From Limnohabitans radicicola (lineage in GTDB: Bacteria > Pseudomonadota > Gammaproteobacteria > Burkholderiales > Burkholderiaceae_C), in contig NZ_JACYFT010000003.1 of assembly GCF_014837235.1 (NCBI RefSeq), forward strand, positions 329,660 to 393,659: DNA of 64,000 nt, given 5' to 3'. Shown in pieces: positions 37,389 through 45,176 of this stretch. Position 1 is the stretch's first letter. Every line of letters starts with the position of its first letter. Both the position numbers and the translations under genes were made by a program. The notes beneath the pieces were generated by a model, which saw only the letters and a list, made by a program, of their open reading frames with translations, made no database searches and was not told where the DNA came from.

Positions 37389-38381
37389 TCAGTCTACGGT
37401 TGCGCCTGAGGCCTTGACCACCTTGCCCAGGCGCACGGTGTCGCGCTTGATCAGCTCGCCAAACTGCGCTGCAGTGCCAGCCACCACGGGCGTGCCAATC
37501 GCTTCCCACTTCTTGCGGAACTCCGGCTCCTTGAAGATCGCGTTCAGCGTGTTGTTGAGCTTCTCGACAATCGCGGGTGATGTGCCCGCGCGCATCGCGA
37601 TGCCGTGCCAGGCAGTGAATTCGTAGCCAGTCACCCCTGCTTCGGCCATGGTGGGCACGTTGGGCAGTTGAGCGCTGCGCTTGGCCGATGTGACCGCCAG
37701 CGGTACCAGCTTGCCCGACTGGATGTGCGGCAGCGAGCTGCCCAGAATGTCAAACATCACCCCCACCTGACCGCCGACCAGATCGTTCAGTGCCGGGCCT
37801 GCACCCTTGTAGGGGATGTGGGTGATGTCCACACCCATTTGGGTGTTGAACAGCTCACCCGCGAGGTGCTGCGGGGTGCCGTTGCCTGCCGAGGCAAAGC
37901 TCAGGTTCGACTTGGGGGCCTTCGCCAACGCGATCAATTCCTTGACGTTCTTGATACCCAGGCTCGGATGCACTTCCAGCACCAAAGGAAAGGATGAGAG
38001 CTGGATCACCGGTGTCAGATCGGTGAGGGGGTTGAACGGCATGCTGGTGTACAGCGTGGGGTTCACCGCCATGGGGCCACTGGCCGCCAGCAGCAGTGTA
38101 TGGCCATCGGCCGGCGCGATCTTGGCCACCTCGTTGCTGCCCAGGTTGCCGCCTGCGCCGCCCTTGTTGTCCACCATCACAGCCACGCCCAGACGTGAGG
38201 TCAATTCGCCCTGCAGCAGGCGTGCCATCAGGTCGGTCGGCCCGCCGGGTGGGTAGGGCACCACAAAGCGAATGGTCTTGCTCGGCCAGTTGTCCTGGGC
38301 CAGGGCGGGGGCAGCGGCGCCCCACAGGCCTGAGCACAGTGCGATCAGGGCCGTGGTTTTCAAGAAGGTTTTGCGTTGCAT
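37389..38381 (-). CDS. Bug-family tripartite tricarboxylate transporter substrate-binding protein
   Basis: This is a periplasmic binding protein of the Bug/TctC family, 330 residues. It has a signal peptide (TALIALCSGLWGAAAPALAQ) and the family blocks IRFVVPYPPGGPTDLMARLL, VDNKGGAGGNLGSNEVAK and PNVPTMAEAGVTGYE. No TctA/TctB membrane genes are nearby, which is common for these orphan proteins in Burkholderiales. It is last in the BKACE operon, so its ligand may be the acid degraded by the two enzymes. Confidence 0.93.
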   Translation of the reverse strand: MQRKTFLKTTALIALCSGLWGAAAPALAQDNWPSKTIRFVVPYPPGGPTDLMARLLQGELTSRLGVAVMVDNKGGAGGNLGSNEVAKIAPADGHTLLLAASGPMAVNPTLYTSMPFNPLTDLTPVIQLSSFPLVLEVHPSLGIKNVKELIALAKAPKSNLSFASAGNGTPQHLAGELFNTQMGVDITHIPYKGAGPALNDLVGGQVGVMFDILGSSLPHIQSGKLVPLAVTSAKRSAQLPNVPTMAEAGVTGYEFTAWHGIAMRAGTSPAIVEKLNNTLNAIFKEPEFRKKWEAIGTPVVAGTAAQFGELIKRDTVRLGKVVKASGATVD

Positions 38382-38408
38382 GAGGGTCTCCGGCGTGTTG
38401 TTGAATGG

Positions 38409-39236
38409 TCAGGCTGCAAAGCGTTCGCGAATCTGCGCGGCGGTGGCCACAGGACGGCCCAGACTGCGCGTAGCCTCTGCAGCTTGCGTCACCAGTGCTG
38501 CATTGTCAGGGGCCAATTGCCCGTTCTTGAGGAACAGGTTGTTCTCAAAACCGACGCGCACATGGCCGCCGAGCGCGGCCGCTGCGGTCACGCAGGCGTG
38601 TTCTGTCGCGCCAAAGGCGCAGACCGACCAAGGCTCGCCCGTGGTGTGCGCATGCACAAATGGCACCAGATCGGTCGGGCTCGATGTTTGCCCGGCGGTG
38701 TAACGCCCCAGCACAAACAGCAAAGACCAAGGGGCATCCGGCACGACACCGCGCTGGCGCAGGTCCTGCCAGCGCTGCAGGTCCTTCACGTCGTACACGA
38801 TCACTTGCGTCATGACCTTCTCGCGCACAAGACCTGCAAAGAAATCGGACAAACCTTTTTCGCCAATTTCGGGCTGGTCAAACTCACGCAAACCCACCGA
38901 CACCGCCTCAGGGCGCAAAGCTTGCACCATCGCGATTTGCGCTGGCGCTTGGTACACCTTGGCCGCTTCGCTGGTGATCTGCAGCACCATCTCTTTGCCC
39001 ACAGCGGCGCGCACTGCGGCGGTGGCGTTGCGGTAACCCTGCACATCCAGACTGTGGCCGCCTTGTTCATCGCGGATGTGCAAGTGCAGCATAGCCGCGC
39101 CAGCATCCAGGCACTGCTTGGCCGTGCGGGCCAGGCTCTCGGCCGTCAGGGGGACCTGTGGGTGATCGCTCAACTGCTTGTAGGCTCCGTTGGGGGCGGT
39201 GGTGATGATCAATGGATCGCTGTAGAAATGGCTCAT
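38409..39236 (-). CDS. Beta-keto acid cleavage enzyme (BKACE, DUF849)
   Basis: This zinc enzyme cleaves a beta-keto acid with acetyl-CoA, giving acetoacetate and a new CoA ester or a related pair. The zinc site is visible as LHLHIRDEQGGHSLD near residue 47, and RVGFENNLFLKNG carries the acidic ligand. Other family segments are ITTAPNGAY and VSVGLREFDQ. The length of 275 residues fits. The partner dehydrogenase next to it would make the beta-keto acid. Carnitine-derived 3-dehydrocarnitine is one known substrate type, but specificity cannot be read here. Confidence 0.9.
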   Translation of the reverse strand: MSHFYSDPLIITTAPNGAYKQLSDHPQVPLTAESLARTAKQCLDAGAAMLHLHIRDEQGGHSLDVQGYRNATAAVRAAVGKEMVLQITSEAAKVYQAPAQIAMVQALRPEAVSVGLREFDQPEIGEKGLSDFFAGLVREKVMTQVIVYDVKDLQRWQDLRQRGVVPDAPWSLLFVLGRYTAGQTSSPTDLVPFVHAHTTGEPWSVCAFGATEHACVTAAAALGGHVRVGFENNLFLKNGQLAPDNAALVTQAAEATRSLGRPVATAAQIRERFAA

Positions 39237-39256
39237 ACGCTGTCGGCTGTTCAGGT

Positions 39257-40240
39257 TTAAAAACTTTTGTCCAAGGGGGGCAATTCGTCTGCCAGCATCT
39301 CCAGGCCTTGGCGCAGCAAACGGTCGTATCGGTCCCGCTCTGCCTGGCGCGTCTCGGGTGTCCAGTCGTAAAAGCCAGAGCCGGTTTTCATGCCAAAGCG
39401 CCCGGCGGCCACGCGTTCGCGCAAAGCCAGTGCAGGCTCAGCGGTGTTCGACAGGCTGGGGTACATCGTGGCCGCAGCGGCGCAGTGCACATCGATGCCC
39501 GCATGGTCGCGCTGCATGACCGGGCCTGCCGCCAAAAAGCGGAAGCCAAATCCAAAGCGCACCGCCGCATCCACATCTTCGGGTGTGGCCACGCCTTCGT
39601 CGATCATGGCAAAGGCCTCGCGCGACAGCGCATGCTGCAGGCGGTTGGCCAGAAAGCCTGGCTTGTCCTTGCGCACCAGCACCGGGACATTGCCACAGCC
39701 GCGCATGAAGCCGCACAAGCCCTGCGCTGCGTCGCCGTTGCTGTGTGGGCCCAACACCACTTCGACCAGCGGCACCAGGTGCGCAGGCATGAAAAAGTGC
39801 AGGCCAAACATGCGTTCCTGCGTGGGCAAGCCCTGCGCAATCGCACTGATCGGAAAGCTCGAACTGTTGCTGGTCAGCACCGTCTCGCCCGGCGCCAGCG
39901 CGACCAACTGCTTGAACAGCACCTGCTTGATGTCCAGTTTTTCCGGGATGCACTCGATCACCAGCCGCACATCGGCCCAGTGCACCTCTTCGAGTGCCGC
40001 TGCGGGCTGTACGCGGCTGACCCGGTGACCCAAGGCCAGCTCATTCAAGCCGGCCAGCACATGGTCATGCAACGCGGCGCGTTTGTCGGCTGCCGAGTCC
40101 ACCACCGTCACGCGGCAGCCGCCGCGGGCCAGCACAATGGCCACATCGGCCCCCATGGTGCCTGCGCCCACCACCACGGCATGGCAGTCGCGCGGCTGCG
40201 CGGGCAAAAGGGCAGAAAAAGAAGTGATTTCAGAAGACAT
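39257..40240 (-). CDS. 3-hydroxyacyl-CoA dehydrogenase-family oxidoreductase
   Basis: This NAD-dependent dehydrogenase, 327 residues, belongs to the HAD/carnitine-dehydrogenase superfamily. The nucleotide fold is CHAVVVGAGTMGADVAIVLA. The catalytic elements are TSNSSSFPISAIA, the histidine in LHFFMPAHLVPLVEVV and KDKPGFLANRLQHAL. The C-terminal domain follows. Lying directly upstream of the BKACE gene, it probably oxidises a 3-hydroxy acid to the 3-keto acid that the next enzyme cleaves. A carnitine 3-dehydrogenase role is possible but unproven, and no thioesterase domain is fused. Confidence 0.88.
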   Translation of the reverse strand: MSSEITSFSALLPAQPRDCHAVVVGAGTMGADVAIVLARGGCRVTVVDSAADKRAALHDHVLAGLNELALGHRVSRVQPAAALEEVHWADVRLVIECIPEKLDIKQVLFKQLVALAPGETVLTSNSSSFPISAIAQGLPTQERMFGLHFFMPAHLVPLVEVVLGPHSNGDAAQGLCGFMRGCGNVPVLVRKDKPGFLANRLQHALSREAFAMIDEGVATPEDVDAAVRFGFGFRFLAAGPVMQRDHAGIDVHCAAAATMYPSLSNTAEPALALRERVAAGRFGMKTGSGFYDWTPETRQAERDRYDRLLRQGLEMLADELPPLDKSF

Positions 40241-40290
40241 GGCGCAGTGTAGGAATCAGCCATTGCTTCGTCCAACTGATTTTTTCTATA

Positions 40291-40302
40291 AACTGATCAG
40301 TT
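40291..40302. promoter_or_regulatory. Perfect 12-bp palindrome abutting the LysR start
   Basis: AACTGATCAGTT ends at the base before the LysR ATG. A further CAACTGAT lies 18 bases upstream, so the 62-base gap to the divergent operon carries repeated AACTGAT half-sites. This suggests the regulator's own operator. Confidence 0.55.
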
Positions 40303-41199
40303 ATGCTGATCAATTGGTCCTCCCGCGACATCGACATCTTCCTCTCTCTGGCCGAGACCCTGAGCTTCAGGCAAACGGCCGAGCGCATGCACCTGTCGCA
40401 ACCGGCGGTGACGGCCGTCATCGCCCGCATCGAAGCGGCGCTGGAAGTCAAACTCTTTGACCGTACCACCCGCCAGGTGCAGCTCACCGGCCCGGGTGCC
40501 GTGTTTGTCGAGCAAGCGCAGCGTCTGCGCCACACCGCGCAAGACGCGGTGCGTGCCGTGCGCGAAGTCGCCAGCCTCCAGGTCGGGCAGGTGGCTATGG
40601 CGGCCATGCCCTCGCTGGCGGCCACCGTGGTGCCCAGGGCTTATGCCCGCTTTGCCCAGGCGCACCCGGGCATCCGCCTCAAGCTGCTCGACACCTTGTC
40701 AGGCCCCGCCTTTGACATGGTGCGTGCGGGCCAGGTGGACTTTGCCCTCACCGCGGCCAACCCAGCCTACCCCGATCTGGACTACCTGCCTCTGGCTTCG
40801 GACGGCTTTGTGCTGTTGCTGCCCCAAGGGCACGCGCTGGCCCGTGGCCGCAAGGCGCTGCGTTGGCTCGATGTGGCGACCTTGCAGCACATCTCCATGC
40901 CTTTGCCGTCCAGTGTGCGGCAATACGCCGATGCCGCATTCCTGGAGCATCGCATCCAGTTTGCACCGCAGTTTGAACTGGAACACCTGGCCAGCATCAA
41001 GGCCCTGGTGGCCGCTGGCCTGGGCGTGGCTGCCTTGCCTGAGCTGGCTGCCAATGTGGGGCCTGACACCGGCATCGTGCGCAGACGCCTGACGGCCCCC
41101 GAACTGCGCCGCCCCATCGGGCTGGTCACACTGCGCGGCCGAAGCCTGTCACCCGCTGCGAGCGAGATGGTGAACTATCTGTCACAAGAAATGAAATGA
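40303..41199 (+). CDS. LysR-family transcriptional regulator
   Basis: This 298-residue LTTR has the winged helix-turn-helix at about residues 5-65 (DIFLSLAETLSFRQTAERMH, LSQPAVTAVIARIEAAL). A ligand-binding domain follows from about residue 92 (LQVGQVAMAAMPSLAATVVP). It is divergent from the dehydrogenase-BKACE-Bug operon with only 62 bases between, so it most likely controls that operon in response to its substrate. Confidence 0.93.
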   Translation: MLINWSSRDIDIFLSLAETLSFRQTAERMHLSQPAVTAVIARIEAALEVKLFDRTTRQVQLTGPGAVFVEQAQRLRHTAQDAVRAVREVASLQVGQVAMAAMPSLAATVVPRAYARFAQAHPGIRLKLLDTLSGPAFDMVRAGQVDFALTAANPAYPDLDYLPLASDGFVLLLPQGHALARGRKALRWLDVATLQHISMPLPSSVRQYADAAFLEHRIQFAPQFELEHLASIKALVAAGLGVAALPELAANVGPDTGIVRRRLTAPELRRPIGLVTLRGRSLSPAASEMVNYLSQEMK

Positions 41200-41216
41200 C
41201 CTTCTGAAGTCAGCGC

Positions 41217-41657
41217 TCAGTTGACTTCAAACTCAAGCATCTTCTGGCCTTGCCGGCCTTCGCTGTCCTCGATGCTCAGCAGCAGTCGGTGGCTGCCTTT
41301 GGGCAGACTGGCCTCCTTGACCGTGATGCCTTGGGCTGTGACCTGGGTGGCGTTGAGCAGGCGCGGCGTGATGTCGATGCGCAAACGGCCATAGAAGGCT
41401 TTGAAGGTCTCAGGTCGCACCGCGCTCGGTGCTGCAGACTGGAACAGCAGCTCGATGGTCGAGGGTGAGCTGATCGGTGCACTCAGCTTGGGGCGGACGA
41501 CTTCGATGACAGGTGCGCCAGGTTGGATGCCAGCTTTGGCCCGCAGCGGCTCTGGTGCGGCCATGGAGGCCAGCATCTCCTGGGTGGATACCAGCTCAAA
41601 CGCTTGGACTGGTGTCCACCCGACACTCAGAACAGCAATCGCAAGCAGTGGCCGCAT
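41217..41657 (-). CDS. Small exported protein, paralogue of the 44.7-kb gene
   Basis: I do not recognise a named family. It encodes about 146 residues with a signal peptide (LLAIAVLSVGWTPVQA). The C-terminal 95 residues look like one beta-sandwich domain (RPKLSAPISSPSTIELLF, SLPKGSHRLLLSIEDSEGRQ). That end aligns by eye with the protein at 44658-45092, including P(K/G)-type turns and DSEGR, so the two are paralogues. The ATG at 41657 lies two bases past the OmpA-like stop. It is last in the caspase operon, on the minus strand. Confidence 0.7.
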   Translation of the reverse strand: MRPLLAIAVLSVGWTPVQAFELVSTQEMLASMAAPEPLRAKAGIQPGAPVIEVVRPKLSAPISSPSTIELLFQSAAPSAVRPETFKAFYGRLRIDITPRLLNATQVTAQGITVKEASLPKGSHRLLLSIEDSEGRQGQKMLEFEVN

Positions 41658-41659
41658 CG

Positions 41660-42154
41660 TCACTGGGTGATGGTGATGCGCACGCGCCGGTTTTCACTGG
41701 CCAGAGGCTTGTCCGGCAGCAGCAGCTCGCTGAATCCTTTGCCTTCGGCTTGCAGGCGATCCTGGCTCACGTTCTGGTTAATCAGGTAGTTCTGAACTGC
41801 CAAAGCCCGGCGGGCCGACAACTCCTGGTTGTATTCGGCCTTGCCCTTGGCATCGGTGTGGCCTTCGATCCTGAATTTCAGGCTGGACAAGCGCTCGCTG
41901 TTCATGGCCGAAGCCAGGTTGTCGAGCAAAGGTTTGCTGCTGGTTTGCAGATTGGCCGAATCGAAATCGAAATTGATCGACAAGTCCACCGTCACCGCTT
42001 TGGGCGCGATGTTGCGACCCAAGCTGCGTGTTTTGGGGGCTTCAGGTGGTGTGAGCTTTTCGATCAGATCTTCTTTGCTGGCTTCTTTGACCAACTGTGC
42101 GGAAGCGGACAGGCATACAAAGCACAAAGCCAGAGTGATGATCAGGTATCTCAT
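41660..42154 (-). CDS. OmpA-family peptidoglycan-binding protein
   Basis: The predicted protein is periplasmic, 164 residues, with a signal peptide (LIITLALCFVCLSASAQ). An OmpA_C domain covers about residues 55-164: NFDFDSANLQTSSKPLLDNL, IEGHTDAKGKAEYNQELSAR and ENRRVRITITQ. It lacks any barrel, and the signal-peptide Cys is not in a clear lipobox. It overlaps the caspase gene by four bases (ATGA), so the two proteins are made together. This suggests the caspase-like protease works near the cell wall. Confidence 0.85.
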   Translation of the reverse strand: MRYLIITLALCFVCLSASAQLVKEASKEDLIEKLTPPEAPKTRSLGRNIAPKAVTVDLSINFDFDSANLQTSSKPLLDNLASAMNSERLSSLKFRIEGHTDAKGKAEYNQELSARRALAVQNYLINQNVSQDRLQAEGKGFSELLLPDKPLASENRRVRITITQ

Positions 42155-43806
42155 TGAACCTCCTTGAGGGTCAGCAGTTTGGCACCAAATCGTTCAGAGC
42201 CTTCGCCGTCTTTGTTGTGGACAAGAAAGTTGATGAGTGCAGCGCGCCCGCCGATTTCGTTGAGTGCAAAGGTGAAAGGGTTCTTGGCATCCGGCTCGGT
42301 CATCTCCAGTCGGTCAACCTTGCGCGGGCTCGATGTCACCATGACCAGCAAATGGTCTTCGCCTGGCGGGCCTGCAGCCTCCAGTTGCCAATCGGGGCGG
42401 GGCAGCTTGCGGGTCTGGCCTGCCTTGATCTGGTTGTCGCGGTCCAGACCGTTGGGGTAGAGCACATAAAAACTCTTGCGGTCGCTGCCCAGCAGCACCA
42501 GGTAAATGTACCCATCGTGGCTGGACTTGATGCTCATCTCCAGCGCGTCCTTGCCGATTCTCAAGACAGGTTTGCTCAGCTTGACATCGACCACGATCTT
42601 GGGATTGCTCTGCTGCTGGATATCCCGCAGCGTGGCCAAAGACGCTAGCATCGGTTCGGCAGGTGGCGCTGGTGCCATGACAGGCGCCGCAACAACGACT
42701 GGTGCAGGTGGACTGGCCACGGGGGGCTTGGGGGTGGATGTGCTGGTGCTGGCAGTCGGCGCAGATGTAGCCGCAGCCAGTGCCGCGGGCGGCGCAGGAC
42801 TCTCAGCGGTGAGCTGGGGGGCTGGTGTTGCTGCAGGTGTCACAGTGGCCACCACCGAGGGCGCAGGTGCCGGGGGCACCGCAGCGGATGCAGCTTGCGG
42901 GCGTTGCACAGGAATCAAATTGCGGTTGCCAGACACCGAGACGTGGTGCGGTGTGAGGTCTTTGGCGCCTTGCAGTTTTTGTTCGATGATGGCTTGCGCA
43001 CATTGCTGAATCTCTGCCAGTGACACAGCGCCAGACCCATCGGCATCAGCCGCCTTGCCCAGCAAGCAGTCGCGGATGCCCTGTGTGGCCAAACCACCCT
43101 TTCCGGGTTCGTCAAAACTCACCTCGTCGGGTCGTGATGATGTGATTTGCACCACGTTCTCTTGCAATGCACCCAGCCGTGTGGATTCGCCCAACAGACT
43201 GCGGGTCTTCAGGTTGGACGGTTGGCTGCAAGCGTCTGCAGCGCTGCTGGCTTTGTAGGTGAACTTGGGTTTGAACTCGATCCCCGCGATGGAGCGCGTA
43301 CCGGCTTTCTTGCTGGCGATGCCACCTGAGTGGCAGGCGTCGATCATCGTGATGACTTTGTCAGCGCCTTCGGTGACCTTTTGCGTGGCTTTAGCCAATT
43401 CGGCATTGGTGATGGCTTGTCCGTCATGGGTGAGCAGGCCTTCCACGCAGCCATTGACCGATGGGTCCCAATACCGCGTGCCGTGTCCAGAGAAATAAAT
43501 GAAGCTTCGACCGCCTTCACTGGTGCGCTCACCCAGTTTGCGGATCTCTTCCAGGATGTTGGCCTTGGTGGCCTGCTGGTCCTGAATCACCCGAATCTGG
43601 TGGGCCGGGATGCCCATCGCCAGCGCGATGCGCTTGGCGCTTTCCATGTCGTGAGGCACCCCCTCCAGTGCTGCGGCACCAGAGCTGGTCGCATACTGAC
43701 CCAGGCCGATGATCAGCGCTGAGCGAGGCGCGCTCGGCGCTGGGGTTTGTGCTTGTGCCAGACAAGCGCTGCTGGTCAGCAGCAGGATCCAAAGCAGTTT
43801 CATCAT
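42151..43806 (-). CDS. Caspase-fold (C14) protease with EF-hand and DUF4384-like domain
   Basis: The product is an exported metacaspase-like protease of 551 residues. After the signal peptide (LLWILLLTSSACLAQAQ) comes a caspase p20 domain at about 28-240. His108 is in SGHGTRY and Cys158 in DACHSGG, so the dyad is intact. Residues 254-265 (DADGSGAVSLAE) form a canonical EF-hand loop. An Ala/Pro-rich linker covers about 303-395. The C-terminus from about 405 resembles DUF4384 (SSHDGYIYLVLLGSDRKSFY, LYPNGLDRDNQIKAG). Caspase-DUF4384 fusions are known in bacteria, with roles mostly untested. It lies between the zinc-ribbon and OmpA-like genes. Confidence 0.88.
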   Translation of the reverse strand: MMKLLWILLLTSSACLAQAQTPAPSAPRSALIIGLGQYATSSGAAALEGVPHDMESAKRIALAMGIPAHQIRVIQDQQATKANILEEIRKLGERTSEGGRSFIYFSGHGTRYWDPSVNGCVEGLLTHDGQAITNAELAKATQKVTEGADKVITMIDACHSGGIASKKAGTRSIAGIEFKPKFTYKASSAADACSQPSNLKTRSLLGESTRLGALQENVVQITSSRPDEVSFDEPGKGGLATQGIRDCLLGKAADADGSGAVSLAEIQQCAQAIIEQKLQGAKDLTPHHVSVSGNRNLIPVQRPQAASAAVPPAPAPSVVATVTPAATPAPQLTAESPAPPAALAAATSAPTASTSTSTPKPPVASPPAPVVVAAPVMAPAPPAEPMLASLATLRDIQQQSNPKIVVDVKLSKPVLRIGKDALEMSIKSSHDGYIYLVLLGSDRKSFYVLYPNGLDRDNQIKAGQTRKLPRPDWQLEAAGPPGEDHLLVMVTSSPRKVDRLEMTEPDAKNPFTFALNEIGGRAALINFLVHNKDGEGSERFGAKLLTLKEVQ

Positions 43807-43830
43807 GAAAGACGCACCGGTTGAGGCATA

Positions 43831-44661
43831 TCAGTTGCCCGTGAAGACTTTGAGTCCGGAGTAGAGGGCTGTGCCCGCAGACACGACAGGGGCCATGGCC
43901 GTCACCAGGTTCTGGACTTGGCGGGTCACTTCGGCAATTTTGAATTGCCCTTTTTCATCCCGTTCCAGCAAAACACTCAGACTGATCCGGTTCTGTTGCT
44001 GTTTCGACCAGTGCTGGATGAAGCGGTGCAACAGATGTCCAGTGAAAAAAGCCAGGCTGATCGCGGCCATGTACTCGAACGTCTCGCGCCAGTCGCGCGG
44101 GTTGTTCGGCCACAGTGGCACACCATCAATGGTGGAAGTGATCCACAACATCAGCCAGACACTGGCAACACCCGTGACCGCTGCTGTGAGCCATTGAACG
44201 ACCGCACCCATGCCACTTTGGCGGGCGCACACATAGCCTGTGAGTGCGGGCAGTGTGATGGTCAATAGGCGCAACGCCACAGGGGGCGAGTCATACACAA
44301 ACAGCAACACCCAATGCGATAACCCCACCAAGGCCACCGTCATCAGAACCATTGCAAACAGTGCCCACCAGGACGGCTTGACTGACGTGCTGGCAGGGGG
44401 TGCCGGTGCCGTCGGGGCCATTTGTTGCTGTTCACTGATGGCCAAGGCGAGGGCACCAATGTCATGCGACTTCAACTCTGCCAACGCGGTTTGTTGTTCC
44501 TGCACGACGGCTTTGAGCTGCTCGACCTGGTCAGACAGCTCATGCATCTGCAAAGCCAAAGGCTTGAACAGTGCCAGATCGCGTGTGCAATGGCTGCACA
44601 CCGACGCCTGCAACGGCACATCGCTGCAGCAAAACGGACAGCTGAACGTGGCGCGGGTCAC
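43831..44661 (-). CDS. Zinc-ribbon, coiled-coil membrane protein
   Basis: I do not recognise a named family. The protein is 276 residues. Cys8-x2-Cys11 and Cys22-x2-Cys25 (CPFCC, CSHC) form a short zinc ribbon in the first 30 residues. A coiled coil covers about 37-75 (LSDQVEQLKAVVQEQQTALA). About four membrane helices lie at 98-215, starting WWALFAMVLMTVALVGLSHW. The end is a cytoplasmic-type amphipathic tail. The start is GTG in a GTGA overlap with the preceding small gene. Neither signal peptide nor catalytic motif is seen. It may anchor or sense for the caspase operon. Confidence 0.72.
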   Translation of the reverse strand: MTRATFSCPFCCSDVPLQASVCSHCTRDLALFKPLALQMHELSDQVEQLKAVVQEQQTALAELKSHDIGALALAISEQQQMAPTAPAPPASTSVKPSWWALFAMVLMTVALVGLSHWVLLFVYDSPPVALRLLTITLPALTGYVCARQSGMGAVVQWLTAAVTGVASVWLMLWITSTIDGVPLWPNNPRDWRETFEYMAAISLAFFTGHLLHRFIQHWSKQQQNRISLSVLLERDEKGQFKIAEVTRQVQNLVTAMAPVVSAGTALYSGLKVFTGN

Positions 44662-45092
44662 TTGGCAGTCAGTTGAATGGTGGTCTGAGCCTCGCGACCT
44701 TCGGAGTCACGCACCCACACCCTGATCGGGTGAGTGCCCACAGGCACGCTGGCCTGTGCCAGCTCCAGGGTGTTGCCGTTCAGGCCGGGCTTGAAACGAG
44801 CCGTCAAATCAACGATGGGCTGCTTTAGGTATTCGAATTTGATGGAGGATGCATCAATTTTTGCGCCACCACGTGGCTCGAATGCCAATTTGAAGGCAAA
44901 AGACTTGGCCGACACTTCCAGCGGGGTTTGCAGGCTGATGCCAGGGCCACGGGTGATGGCTCGGGTGGTGGGCACTTGCAAGTTGGGGGCTTTGGCTTCT
45001 TCTTCTGTGATCAGTTTCACCTGGGCCAGCACAAGCGTGTGACCAGCCAGGAGGACCAGAGCCAGAGAGGTTTTGAAAAAATCGAATTTCAT
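44658..45092 (-). CDS. Small exported protein, paralogue of the 41.2-kb gene
   Basis: I do not recognise a named family. It encodes 144 residues with a signal peptide (TSLALVLLAGHTLVLAQ), then a beta-rich domain (ISLQTPLEVSAKSFAFKLAF, ASVPVGTHPIRVWVRDSEGR). It parallels the small protein at the other end of this operon. It is first in the minus-strand operon, divergent from the second caspase gene by 84 bases. Such one-domain beta proteins often bind a partner or a surface. Role unknown. Confidence 0.7.
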   Translation of the reverse strand: MKFDFFKTSLALVLLAGHTLVLAQVKLITEEEAKAPNLQVPTTRAITRGPGISLQTPLEVSAKSFAFKLAFEPRGGAKIDASSIKFEYLKQPIVDLTARFKPGLNGNTLELAQASVPVGTHPIRVWVRDSEGREAQTTIQLTAK

Positions 45093-45125
45093 GGCAAAGG
45101 ATTCACAACAGTCAATGTCAATGCA

Positions 45126-45153
45126 TTGTACGGATCCATGCAGGATTTAAAAT
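45126..45153 (+). promoter_or_regulatory. Likely sigma-70 promoter of the second caspase operon
   Basis: TTGTAC at 45126-45131 and TAAAAT at 45148-45153 are 16 bases apart. A start site near 45160 would give a leader of about 17 bases. This supports the ATG at 45177 over in-frame codons further upstream. Confidence 0.55.
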
Positions 45154-45176
45154 CGTTTCATCCACTTGGTGTGAAT

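Noticed and set aside
44928..45176. Longer start for the second caspase gene
   Set aside because: It would overlap the divergent small gene and lie upstream of the likely promoter; a good signal peptide begins at 45177.
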